DNA from: Variovorax sp. MHTC-1
Lineage (GTDB): Bacteria > Pseudomonadota > Gammaproteobacteria > Burkholderiales > Burkholderiaceae_C
NCBI RefSeq assembly: GCF_003984645.1
Contig: NZ_RWKI01000003.1
Location: forward strand, 310,001 to 374,000
Length of the DNA: 64,000 nt
Direction of reading: 5' to 3'
The stretch's first letter is position 1. Each line of letters begins with the position of its first letter. Shown here one piece after another: positions 1 to 8,113 of this stretch. Both the position numbers and the translations under genes were made by a program. The notes below the pieces were generated by a model. The model made no database searches and had not been told where the DNA came from. It saw nothing but the letters and a program-made list of their open reading frames with translations.

Positions 1-15
1 AACAGGCAAGGCCCC

Positions 16-1551
16 TCAAGAAGCCTGCCGTTGCCCTCTGCGCAGCCAGTACTCGATCAGCTCGAACACCCCTTCGCTCAACAGCGCCAGTACCGCCGCC
101 GGCACCGCACCCGCCACCAGCAGTTCGCGGTCGTTGAGCGCAAGGCCCGTTACGATCCGTTCCCCGAAGCCGCCCGCGCCTATGAACGCCGCAATGGTCG
201 CCGTGCCGATCGCGATCGTCGTCGCCGTCCGCACACCGGCCAGGAGCGTCGGCAGCGACAGCGGCAACAGCACCAGCCGCAGGCTTTGCCCGCCGGTCAT
301 CCCCAGCGCCGTGCCCGCCTGCCGCAAGCCCACAGGCACCTCGGCCAGCCCGGTCACCGTGTTGCGCATGATCGGCAGCAGCGAATAAAGCGTGAGCGCG
401 ACCAGCGCCGGCAGGGTGCCGATGGCGCCGATCAGCGAGATCAGCACCGCCAGCATCGCGAGCGACGGCACGGTCTGCAGCAAGCCTGTCAGGCCCAGCA
501 CCACGGCACGCAAACGCAGGTGGGGAAACACGAGGATGCCCAAGGGCACCGCGATCAGGATCGCAAGCCCGACCGAGACCGCCACCAGCAGCAGGTGCTG
601 CCGTGCAAGCCGGCCCAGGTCGGGGCCGAAGAGCTTGGCGGCAAAGCCCCGGGCGACGCTCTCGACGCCCGCCGGCGCGCTGCGCTTGCCCTGCGCCAGG
701 AAGTCGCGCGCGATGACGTCGAAAGCCACGCCCTGCAGCTCGGCGCGCGCGTTCATCGCGATCATGGCGCGCTCGTCGATGCGGCCTTCGAGCTTCTGCA
801 GCGCGGCCCAGGCCTGCGGAAAGCGCGTGGGCACGTCCAGCCGGTAGAGGAGCAGCGCGTCGTAGCGCGGGAAATAGCGGCGGTCGTCGTCCAGCACGCG
901 CAGGCCGAGGTGGTCGATCTTGGCGTCGGTGGTGTAGATGTCGATCACGTCGATCTGCTTCGCCGCGATCGCGTCGTAGGCCAGGCCGTGGTCCAGGCCG
1001 GTCGGCTTCTGGGCGAAGCCGTAGCGCGCGGCCAGGCCCTGCCAGCCGTCGGCGCGGCCGATGAATTCGTTCGAGAGCCCGAACCGGAGTTCGGGATGGC
1101 GCGCCAGATCGCTCAGGCTGCGCACGCCGAGCCGGTCCGCATCGGCCGCGCGCATCGCGAGCGCATAGCCGTCGTTGAAGCCCAACGGGATGGCGGCACC
1201 GAGCCCGAGCGGCGCGAGCGCGGCGTTCATGGCTTCGCGCGTCATCGGCTGCGGGTTCTTGAGGATCTCCAGCCCGATGGTGCCGGTGTATTCGGCGTAG
1301 AGGTCGATGCCGCCCGAGCGCAGGGCTTCGTAGACGATGGCGGTGTTGCCGAGGCCCTGCCGAACCACCGGCGGGCTCGGCGTATGGGGCGACGCGGTCT
1401 GCGCCAGCACCTCCGCCAGGATGTACGACTCGGTGAAGCGCTTGGAGCCGATGCGCAGGCTCCCGTCCTGCGCTTGCGAGGACGCGGCCACCCAGAGCAG
1501 CAGGCCCAGGCAAGAGAAGGCGGTCAGCCACGCGCGGCGCGAGGGATGCAT
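16..1551 (-). CDS. Fused glycine betaine/choline-type ABC substrate-binding protein and permease
   Basis: This 511-residue protein joins the two exported parts of an osmoprotectant-type importer. Residues 1-27 form a signal peptide ending near SSQA. Residues about 30-300 are an OpuAC-type binding domain (begins RIGSKRFTESYILAE). Residues about 310-505 are a permease domain with roughly five membrane segments and an EAA-like loop (GLRQAGTALGMTGG). In many bacteria the two parts are separate genes; fused forms are known in the OpuC family. The ATPase partner is not in view and could lie beyond base 1, since only 15 bases follow the stop. Glycine betaine, choline or carnitine are likely ligands, but the substrate cannot be fixed from sequence. 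Confidence 0.85.
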   Translation of the reverse strand: MHPSRRAWLTAFSCLGLLLWVAASSQAQDGSLRIGSKRFTESYILAEVLAQTASPHTPSPPVVRQGLGNTAIVYEALRSGGIDLYAEYTGTIGLEILKNPQPMTREAMNAALAPLGLGAAIPLGFNDGYALAMRAADADRLGVRSLSDLARHPELRFGLSNEFIGRADGWQGLAARYGFAQKPTGLDHGLAYDAIAAKQIDVIDIYTTDAKIDHLGLRVLDDDRRYFPRYDALLLYRLDVPTRFPQAWAALQKLEGRIDERAMIAMNARAELQGVAFDVIARDFLAQGKRSAPAGVESVARGFAAKLFGPDLGRLARQHLLLVAVSVGLAILIAVPLGILVFPHLRLRAVVLGLTGLLQTVPSLAMLAVLISLIGAIGTLPALVALTLYSLLPIMRNTVTGLAEVPVGLRQAGTALGMTGGQSLRLVLLPLSLPTLLAGVRTATTIAIGTATIAAFIGAGGFGERIVTGLALNDRELLVAGAVPAAVLALLSEGVFELIEYWLRRGQRQAS

Positions 1552-1610
1552 CGAGCGCAGTGTATCGGCGTGATAGGCCGGTCTCCTACAGCAGGTCGTG
1601 CGCGGGACTG

Positions 1611-2435
1611 ATGCTGCGCTGCACCAGACGAACGCAAGCTGAATCGGTGCTGATCAACTACGTCCGACGCGGTGAAGGAAAGCCGCTGCTGCTCGTTCAT
1701 GGGCTTGGCAGCAGCTGGCGCTCGTGGCAGACCATCATGGAGCCGCTGGCTGCCAAGCGCTCGGTGGTCGCGATCGATTTGCCCGGTTTCGGCAAGAGCC
1801 CGCCGCTCGCGGGAGAAGTCTCCTTGAAGACTTTGTCCAATGCGATCACGCAGTTCCTGCAGGAACACGACCTGGTCGGCACCGACGCTGTCGGCAGTTC
1901 GATGGGCGCTCGCCTGGTGCTCGAGCTGGCCCGCCGCGGCGGCGTCGTGGGCTCGGTGGTTTCGCTGGACCCGGGCGGCTTCTGGGCGGGCTGGGAGCGT
2001 CATGTCTTCCACACCTCGTTCTGGCTGTCGGTGCGAATGGTTCGTGCGCTGCAATTCGCGATGCCGCTGATCGCGACGCAGGCAAGACTGCGTGCGTTGC
2101 TGCTGGCGCCGTTTTCGGCCAGGCCGGATGCGCTGGCGCCATCGCTGGTGCTGGAGGAAATGCGCGGCTATGCGACCGCGCCGTGGTTCGACGGGGTGCT
2201 CAACGACCTGGTGCGCGCTTCGCCGCCGCAAGGCATCGCCCCTGGCAGCTTGACCAAGCCGCTCGTGATCGGCTGGGGCCGCCTCGATCGCCTCTGTTTT
2301 CCGCGGCAGGCGGTGCGTGCCCAACAGGCCTTTCCCGACGCGCGCCTGCATTGGTTCGAGCGCTGCGGCCACTTTCCGCACTGGGACGCGCCGGAGGAAA
2401 CTGCGCGCCTGATCCTCGAAACCACCGCCGATTGA
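1611..2435 (+). CDS. Alpha/beta-hydrolase fold protein
   Basis: A 274-residue hydrolase of the alpha/beta fold. The oxyanion region reads LLLVHGLGSS near residue 30. The nucleophile elbow is GSSMG with Ser97 as nucleophile. A likely acid lies in GRLDRL, and the catalytic His is in RCGHFPHWDAP near the C-terminus. The reading frame is open further upstream, but family homology starts after the ATG at 1611, so that start is preferred; no strong ribosome-binding site decides it. It is divergent from the ABC gene at 1551 and 22 bases before the ROK-type gene. The substrate (ester, lactone or other) is unknown. Confidence 0.75.
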   Translation: MLRCTRRTQAESVLINYVRRGEGKPLLLVHGLGSSWRSWQTIMEPLAAKRSVVAIDLPGFGKSPPLAGEVSLKTLSNAITQFLQEHDLVGTDAVGSSMGARLVLELARRGGVVGSVVSLDPGGFWAGWERHVFHTSFWLSVRMVRALQFAMPLIATQARLRALLLAPFSARPDALAPSLVLEEMRGYATAPWFDGVLNDLVRASPPQGIAPGSLTKPLVIGWGRLDRLCFPRQAVRAQQAFPDARLHWFERCGHFPHWDAPEETARLILETTAD

Positions 2436-2457
2436 GTTCGCATCTTCGAAAGACGCA

Positions 2458-3528
2458 ATGGCATCGCAAAAGAGAAAGAAAAAGGCTTCGCTTCCCCCGC
2501 CCGAGATCCACGGCGCACGAGAACTGCCCACGGTGCTGGTCGAGGGCTACAGCCTCCAGTTGCGCGACAAGGACGGCTTCATTGGCGACCAGGCCAGCCA
2601 GACGGCCTTCAGGGAACTGCTGGAGCGCTGGCGCCGGCGCCGCCGGAAGAAGGGCAGGGACCCGCTGGGCGCCAAGCATTCGAAGGACCTGTCCAAGAGC
2701 ACGCTGGACGCCGCGCTGAAGACACGGCAGAGCTCCGAGGCCACCGACGTGGTTCATGGCGCCATCGAGGAGTTCGCCGAGGAACTGGCGTGGGTCATCG
2801 AACGCTTCCTGCGCCAACCGTCATGGCAGGGCGTGGAGCGCATCGTGATCGGCGGCGGCTTTCCGGAGAGCGAGGTCGGCGAGCGCGCGGTGCTGCAGGC
2901 GGCGGCCATCCTCCAGGACATGGGCATCGACGTGCAGCTGGCCCGCATCGGCCACGAGACCGACGACGGCGGACTGCTCGGCTGGGTGCACCTGGCACCG
3001 CCGCCGCTGCTGAAAGGCCGTGACGCGATCGTCGCGATCGACATCGGCGGCACCAACGTGCGCTGCGGCATCGTCAAGCTGCGCCGCAGGCGCGCGAAGG
3101 ACCTGTCGAAGGCGAAGGTGCTGCGGCGCGAAAAGTGGCGCCATGCGGATGACGGCCCGGCGCGCAAGGTGCTGGTCGAGCGCCTGGTGGAGATGCTCAA
3201 CGACCAGATGCGCTACGCCACGAAGAAGGGCATCCGCCTCGCGCCCTTCATCGGCATCGGCTGCCCGGGCCTGATCCGCAAGGATGGCTCGATATCGCGC
3301 GGCGCGCAGAACCTGCCCGGCGACTGGGAGAGCGAACACTTCCATCTGCCGACCGAACTGAGCAAGCGGATCGCGACGATCGGCGGCGAGGCCGTCCTGA
3401 TCCTGATGCACAACGATGCCGTGGTGCAGGGCCTGAGCGAACTGCCCTTCATGCGCGACGTGAAGCGCTGGGCGGTGCTGACCATCGGCACCGGACTGGG
3501 CAACGCCAGCTACACCAACAAAAGCTAG
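2458..3528 (+). CDS. ROK-family sugar-kinase-like protein with apparently permuted domain order
   Basis: This 356-residue protein has the hallmarks of ROK/glucokinase folds in an unusual order. The normally C-terminal segment comes first: a helix, then IVIGGG at 129-134 and a DDGGLLGWVHLA stretch near 165-176. The normally N-terminal phosphate-binding motif DIGGTNVRCG starts at Asp195. It is followed by GCPG, NLPG, the catalytic-type pair Asn319-Asp320 and GTGLG at 344-348. The protein ends eight residues later, where an ordinary ROK protein would still have its second half. The usual GH...CxCGxxGC zinc motif is not seen. The N-terminus is Lys/Arg rich. Kinase activity is inferred. Its TAG stop is interlocked with that of the opposing gene. 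Confidence 0.7.
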   Translation: MASQKRKKKASLPPPEIHGARELPTVLVEGYSLQLRDKDGFIGDQASQTAFRELLERWRRRRRKKGRDPLGAKHSKDLSKSTLDAALKTRQSSEATDVVHGAIEEFAEELAWVIERFLRQPSWQGVERIVIGGGFPESEVGERAVLQAAAILQDMGIDVQLARIGHETDDGGLLGWVHLAPPPLLKGRDAIVAIDIGGTNVRCGIVKLRRRRAKDLSKAKVLRREKWRHADDGPARKVLVERLVEMLNDQMRYATKKGIRLAPFIGIGCPGLIRKDGSISRGAQNLPGDWESEHFHLPTELSKRIATIGGEAVLILMHNDAVVQGLSELPFMRDVKRWAVLTIGTGLGNASYTNKS

Positions 3529-4904
3529 AGCTGGAACGCGATGGTCAGCAGCAGTCCTTCGGCCACGTCGCGCACGATGCCCGGACGGCGCGCGCGGTAG
3601 GTCTCGCCGGCCGAGGCGGTGGTCTCGATCCATTGCGCGAGCCAGTCGATCTCGTTGCGGTCGTAGAACACCACCGCCGCCTCGTGGTTCAGGAGCAGGC
3701 TGCGCATGTCGAGGTTGATCGAGCCGCACAGCGCGAGCTCCTCGTCGACCACCACCGCCTTGGCGTGCGCCATGAAAGGCAGCATGCGGAAGATCACGCC
3801 GGCACGCGCGAGATCGCGCATGGCGCGGGCGCGCACGAAATCGGCGAGCCGGTGGTTGGACTGCTGGGGAATCGCGATCGTGACCTGCACGCCGCGCCGC
3901 GCGGCCAGGCGCAGCGCATCCCGCAGGCCGTCGCCGGGCACGAAGTAAGGCGTGATCGCGAGCACGCGGTGCTCGGCGCGGAAGCAGGCGTCGATCAGGA
4001 GCGCGTGCGCCGTGTCTTCGGTCTGGTCGGGGCCGCTCGGCAGGAACTGCGCCAGGCTGCCGTCCGGCGGCGCCACCGCCGCCGTGATGGCGCGCGGCTT
4101 GCGCCCGCGCACCGAGGCCCAGTCGTGGTCGAACTGGCGCGCCGCCGCGGTGGCCACGCTGCCCTTCAAATCGAAAGATAGGTCGCGCCAGCCCAGCGGG
4201 TAGTCGTGGTTGCCGAGGAAGTATTCGCCCGCCATGTTGCGACCGCCCGACCAGAGCCAGCCGTCGTCGGCGATCGTGAGTTTGCGGTGGTTGCGCAGGT
4301 TGCGCGGGCCCGCGCGGCGCAGGCTGAAGATCGGGCGGAACACGGCCACCTCGGCGCCTGCGTCGCGCAGCGTGTCGAAGTGGCTGCGCGGGAGCGACAA
4401 GGCGCCGAAGCCGTCGAGCAGCACCCGCACCTTGATGCCTTCGCGCGCGCGCCGCGAGAGCCGGTTGATCGCCTCGTGCCCGAGCGCGTCGTCGCCGATG
4501 ATGAAGGTGCAGACGTCGATGCGCGTGCGCGCGCCTTCGATCACTTCCCAAAGCGCATCGCGCGCGGTGCCGCCGTCGGCATGGAAACGCACCGCGCAGG
4601 GTCCGGGCGCCGCGAGGCCGAAGCTTTCGACCAGGTCGGCGGCCCAGTGCCCGGCGGGTACCGAGCGCCGCGGCCGCGGCGAGCCCGCCGGCCGCAGCTT
4701 GCGCTGACCGAACAGCAGATAGATCGGCAGGATGAAGTAGGGCAGCAGCACGAGACCCATCACCCATGAAATGGCGGTGCTGGGCGCGCGCTGCTCGCGC
4801 CTCGCGCGCGTCGTCAGCACGTAGACGAGCAGCGCGAAGGTGACGACCAGCAAATGCTGCGACGGCGAGGGCAGCCAGTCGAGCAGGTCGTCGATGCGGT
4901 TCAC
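3525..4904 (-). CDS. cls: Cardiolipin synthase, phospholipase D family
   Basis: A 459-residue membrane enzyme that condenses phosphatidyl groups to make cardiolipin. Two N-terminal membrane segments (about residues 14-32 and 45-65) precede two PLD domains. The first HKD motif is NHRKLTIADD and the second is AHAKAVVVDEE, followed by GSINLDMRS. The start is the GTG at 4904-4902, whose bases overlap the TGA of the upstream glutathione S-transferase (GTGA), so the two are probably translationally coupled. Length fits bacterial Cls proteins. The stop codon shares a CTAG with the convergent kinase-like gene. Confidence 0.85.
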   Translation of the reverse strand: MNRIDDLLDWLPSPSQHLLVVTFALLVYVLTTRARREQRAPSTAISWVMGLVLLPYFILPIYLLFGQRKLRPAGSPRPRRSVPAGHWAADLVESFGLAAPGPCAVRFHADGGTARDALWEVIEGARTRIDVCTFIIGDDALGHEAINRLSRRAREGIKVRVLLDGFGALSLPRSHFDTLRDAGAEVAVFRPIFSLRRAGPRNLRNHRKLTIADDGWLWSGGRNMAGEYFLGNHDYPLGWRDLSFDLKGSVATAAARQFDHDWASVRGRKPRAITAAVAPPDGSLAQFLPSGPDQTEDTAHALLIDACFRAEHRVLAITPYFVPGDGLRDALRLAARRGVQVTIAIPQQSNHRLADFVRARAMRDLARAGVIFRMLPFMAHAKAVVVDEELALCGSINLDMRSLLLNHEAAVVFYDRNEIDWLAQWIETTASAGETYRARRPGIVRDVAEGLLLTIAFQL

Positions 4905-5581
4905 GCGCTCGCGGCCTGTCCCAGGTGCGACTGGAGGGACGAGGGCACCGGGCGTCCCTCCGAGGCCAGGAACCTCATCATCGGGCCGACCACTTCGCGC
5001 ACCGCGGGGCGGGCGCCGACGCGTTCGCGCCAGGCCAGAAGGCGCGGCGTGGCATCGGTCATGCCGGCGCCCTTGCGGTCGGCGAACACCTGCGCCATGT
5101 AGAAGGCGATGTCGGCGAACGAATAGGGGCCGGCGAGGAAGTCGCCATGCACCAGCCGATGTTCCATCTGCACATGGAAACGGGCGCAGGCGGCGCAGGC
5201 CGCTACTGCGGCTTCGCCTTGCATGTCGTGCTGCAGGCCCATGAGCTTGATCACGTGCGGGAAGAACACCTCGTCCGACATGTGCTCGAGCTGGCGCGCC
5301 CGCGCCCGCTCGGCCACGCCGCGCGGCCACAGCGGCGGATCGGGCACCCGGTCTTCGAGGTATTCGAAGATCTGCGTCGAGTCGAAGATCTCGACCTCGC
5401 CGTCGATCAAGACCGGCACCTGCCGCTTGGGGTTGATGCGCAGCACCTCGGGGTGCTTGGGCTCGTAGTTGTCGTCGCGGTCGAAAGGCACCATGACGGC
5501 TTCGATCGCGATACCTTTTTCGAGCGCCGCGATCTGCGCCTTGGCGCCGAACATGCTGAGGGGGCCGGTGAAAAGCTTCAT
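4901..5581 (-). CDS. Glutathione S-transferase family protein
   Basis: A 226-residue protein with a GST N-terminal thioredoxin-like domain (residues 1-80: MKLFTGPLSMFGAK at the start, the cis-Pro segment RQVPVLIDGE, then the glutathione-contact region IFDSTQIFEYL) and an all-helical C-terminal domain with GPYSFADIAFYM. It probably conjugates glutathione to an electrophile or acts as a peroxidase or isomerase; the substrate cannot be read. It lies upstream of and overlaps cls, forming a two-gene unit. Confidence 0.82.
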   Translation of the reverse strand: MKLFTGPLSMFGAKAQIAALEKGIAIEAVMVPFDRDDNYEPKHPEVLRINPKRQVPVLIDGEVEIFDSTQIFEYLEDRVPDPPLWPRGVAERARARQLEHMSDEVFFPHVIKLMGLQHDMQGEAAVAACAACARFHVQMEHRLVHGDFLAGPYSFADIAFYMAQVFADRKGAGMTDATPRLLAWRERVGARPAVREVVGPMMRFLASEGRPVPSSLQSHLGQAASA

Positions 5582-5649
5582 GGGCCGAAGCCTACTTCAC
5601 CCGGACCCCGAATCAAACCGGCGGCGCAGCCAGGTCCCTTCGGGAAATA

Positions 5650-5735
5650 CCGCGGAACCGGCTTTGCCGGGCCGCTGGTGTTGCCCCCGGAGAGGGGGTT
5701 GGCGGACCACACGAAGTGGGGGAGCCTGGGGGTGA
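5650..5735 (-). repeat. Dispersed GC-rich intergenic repeat, copy A
   Basis: A non-coding block between the MetE-like gene and the GST gene. On the + strand it runs from CCGCGGAACCGG through GCCGGGCCGC, a CCCCC...GGGGG hairpin, to AGCCTGGGGGTGA. Its reverse complement recurs almost unchanged at 11206-11293, and a diverged copy in the same orientation lies at 14695-14779. The nested palindromes and intergenic placement resemble REP/BIME-type elements. Confidence 0.8.
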
Positions 5736-5737
5736 AC

Positions 5738-6856
5738 CTAGCCTCCCCAGACTTCCTGCGCTGTCTCCACCACCAGTCGCAGCTTGGCGCGCTGCGCCTC
5801 GACGGCGATGTTGTTGCCGTGCACCGTGCTCGAGAAGCCGCATTGCGGCGACAGCGCGAGCTGCTCCAGCGGCACGTACTTGGCGGCCGCCTCGATGCGC
5901 TCCTTGAGCTCGTCCTTGTCTTCCATCTCGCCGAACTTGGTGGTCACCAGGCCCAGCACCACGGTCTTGCCCTTGGGCAGGAAGCGCAGCGGCCGGAAGT
6001 CGCCCGAACGCGCGTCGTCGTATTCGAGGAAGTAGGCGTCGAGGTCCATCTCCTTGAGCAGCGCCTCGGCCACCGGCTCGTAGTTGCCGGCTGCCGCGTG
6101 CGTGCTCTTGAAGTTGCCGCGGCACAGGTGCATCGCGAGCGTCATGCCGGCGGGCTTTTGCGCCACTACCTTGTTGATGAAGGCGGCGTAGCGGTGCGGC
6201 AGCTCGTTCGGGTCGTCGCCGCGCTGGCGGGCGGCTTCGCGCATCTTCTCGTCGCAGAGGTAGGCGAGGTTGGTGTCATCCATCTGGACGTAGGTGCAGC
6301 CCGCTGCGGCCAGCGAGCGCAGCTCGTCGCCGTAGGCCCTGGCCACGTCGTCGTAGAACGCCGGGTCGAGCTCGGGATAAGCCTCCTTGCTGATGCCGGC
6401 GCGGCCGCCGCGGAAGTGCAGCATGGTCGGCGAGGGGATCGTCACCTTGGGCGTGTTGCCGGCCGACACCTGGCTCTTCAAATACTCGAAGTCCGCGAGC
6501 TGGATGCACTTCGCGTGCGTCACTTTGTCGATGACGCGCATCACCGGCGGCGCCAGCTCCTCGGTGCCGTCGGGCTTCCTGATGGTGACCGGGATGTCGG
6601 TCTTCACCCCGCCGAGCTGCTCGAGGAAGTCGATATGGAAATAGGTGCGGCGGAATTCGCCATCGGTGATGCTCTTGAGGCCGATGTCCTCCTGGAACTT
6701 CACGATCTCGGTGATGGCCTTGTCTTCGACCTTGCGAAGCTGTTCGGGCGTGATCTCGCCCTTGGCTTTTTGCTCGCGGGCTTCGAGCAGGTATTTGGGG
6801 CGCAGGAAGCTGCCGACGTGGTCATAGTGGGCAGGCAGGCGGGCGTGCTGGGACAT
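5738..6856 (-). CDS. Cobalamin-independent methionine-synthase-like methyltransferase (MetE C-terminal domain only)
   Basis: A 372-residue protein matching the catalytic C-terminal barrel of MetE and lacking MetE's N-terminal domain (full MetE is about 750 residues). The four expected zinc ligands are visible: His and Cys in MHLCRGNF, Glu in FLEYDDARSG and Cys in SPQCGFSS. It probably transfers a methyl group to a thiol such as homocysteine; the methyl donor is unknown. Start ATG at 6856 has a GGAG sequence upstream and family homology begins there. It is divergent from the vanA-like demethylase gene, which suggests but does not prove a link to one-carbon handling. No MesX-like partner is seen next to it. 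Confidence 0.72.
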   Translation of the reverse strand: MSQHARLPAHYDHVGSFLRPKYLLEAREQKAKGEITPEQLRKVEDKAITEIVKFQEDIGLKSITDGEFRRTYFHIDFLEQLGGVKTDIPVTIRKPDGTEELAPPVMRVIDKVTHAKCIQLADFEYLKSQVSAGNTPKVTIPSPTMLHFRGGRAGISKEAYPELDPAFYDDVARAYGDELRSLAAAGCTYVQMDDTNLAYLCDEKMREAARQRGDDPNELPHRYAAFINKVVAQKPAGMTLAMHLCRGNFKSTHAAAGNYEPVAEALLKEMDLDAYFLEYDDARSGDFRPLRFLPKGKTVVLGLVTTKFGEMEDKDELKERIEAAAKYVPLEQLALSPQCGFSSTVHGNNIAVEAQRAKLRLVVETAQEVWGG

Positions 6857-6983
6857 GGGGTGCTCCGTCGAAATCAGTAAAAGTACGGTCGATCGTAATC
6901 TCTTGCTGATGGACCGCAATGGATACAGCGATGTCGGTACTAACCCTTGTTTTAGCGAGAAAGTGTTGGCAATTCAGGGGTAC

Positions 6984-6993
6984 ATGTATACAT
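6984..6993. promoter_or_regulatory. Candidate GntR/FCD operator upstream of vanA
   Basis: A perfect 10-base palindrome ATGTATACAT lies 10 bases before the vanA-like start codon. GntR-family FCD regulators commonly bind TGTATACA-like dyads, and the next gene but one encodes such a regulator. It is the only such dyad I noticed in this intergenic region. Function is inferred. Confidence 0.5.
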
Positions 6994-7003
6994 TGCGTAT
7001 CCC

Positions 7004-8113
7004 ATGAGCACCTCACCCAGCCCCTTTCCGCTCAACGCCTGGTACGCAGCCGCCTACGACGTCGAGCTCAGGCATGCGCTGTTGGCGCGCACCGTCTGCA
7101 ACCAGAAACTGGTGCTGTACCGGCGCACCGACGGCCAGGTCGCGGCGCTGGAAGATGCCTGCTGGCACCGGCTGCTGCCGCTGTCGATGGGTCGCCTCGA
7201 GGGCGATGAAGTGGTCTGCGGCTACCACGGCCTGGTGTACAACAGCCAGGGCCGATGCACCCACATGCCGAGCCAGGAGACGCTGAATCCGTCGGCCTGC
7301 GTGCGCTCCTTCCCGGCGGTGGAGAAGCATCGTTTCGTCTGGATCTGGCCCGGCGATCCGGCCAAGGCAGACCCTGCGCTGGTGCCCGACATGCACTGGA
7401 ACGACGACCCGGCCTGGGCTGGCGACGGCAAGATGATCCGCGTGGCCTGCGACTACCGGCTGGTGGTCGACAACCTGATGGACCTCACGCACGAGACCTT
7501 CGTGCACGGCTCCTCGATCGGCAACCGCGCGGTGGCGGAGGCGCCTTTCGTCGCGACCCACGGCGACCGCTCGGCCACCGTCACCCGCTGGATGGAGAAC
7601 ATCGATGCGCCGCCCTTCTGGGCCGCGCAGATCCGGCATGCCCGTGGCTACCAAGGCAAGGTCGATCGCTGGCAGATCATTCGCTTCGAGGGCCCCTGCA
7701 CCGTCAACATCGACGTCGGCGTGGCGCCGGCGGGCAGCGGCGCGGTGCCGCGCGACGGTGCGCCCGGCGATCGCAGCCAAGGCGTCAACGGCTACGTGCT
7801 CAACACCATCACGCCCGAGACCGACAAGAGCTGCCTCTATTTCTGGGCCTTCGCCCGCAACTACTGCATCGGGGAACAGCGCCTCACGCACGAGTTGCGC
7901 GAAGGCGTGGCCGGCATCTTCCGCGAGGACGAGCTGGTGCTCGAGGCCCAGCAGCGCGCCATCGACGAGCGGCCCGGCTACAGCTTCTACAACCTCAACA
8001 TCGATGCCGGTGCGATGTGGGCGCGACGGCTCATCGATCAGCTGATCGCCAGGGAAAGGCCGCGAACGGCGACCATCCCGATTCGGCCCGAGGCCGTGGC
8101 GGAGCGCACGTGA
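7004..8113 (+). CDS. vanA: Rieske aromatic demethylase oxygenase subunit, vanillate O-demethylase type
   Basis: A 369-residue oxygenase component. The Rieske centre is CWH at about residue 53 and CGYH about 20 residues later. The mononuclear-iron motif is [13 protein letters not shown] near residues 160-172. The order and C-terminus (LNIDAG.. near residue 340) match VanA, which removes the methyl group of vanillate as formaldehyde to yield protocatechuate. The partner reductase is encoded two genes downstream. A different methoxy- or methyl-aromatic substrate is possible, because no other catabolic gene fixes it. The last codon overlaps the next gene's GTG start (GTGA). Confidence 0.82.
   Translation: MSTSPSPFPLNAWYAAAYDVELRHALLARTVCNQKLVLYRRTDGQVAALEDACWHRLLPLSMGRLEGDEVVCGYHGLVYNSQGRCTHMPSQETLNPSACVRSFPAVEKHRFVWIWPGDPAKADPALVPDMHWNDDPAWAGDGKMIRVACDYRLVVDNLMDLTHETFVHGSSIGNRAVAEAPFVATHGDRSATVTRWMENIDAPPFWAAQIRHARGYQGKVDRWQIIRFEGPCTVNIDVGVAPAGSGAVPRDGAPGDRSQGVNGYVLNTITPETDKSCLYFWAFARNYCIGEQRLTHELREGVAGIFREDELVLEAQQRAIDERPGYSFYNLNIDAGAMWARRLIDQLIARERPRTATIPIRPEAVAERT

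Noticed and set aside
2821..4767. A 648-residue frame overlapping the ROK-type and cls genes on the minus strand
   Set aside because: It is a shifted-frame shadow of cls and an antisense of the ROK-type gene; the composition is Arg/Ala-rich with no domain.
4925..6880. A 651-residue frame opposite the GST and MetE-like genes
   Set aside because: It spans two well-supported opposing genes and the non-coding repeat, and has no recognisable motif.
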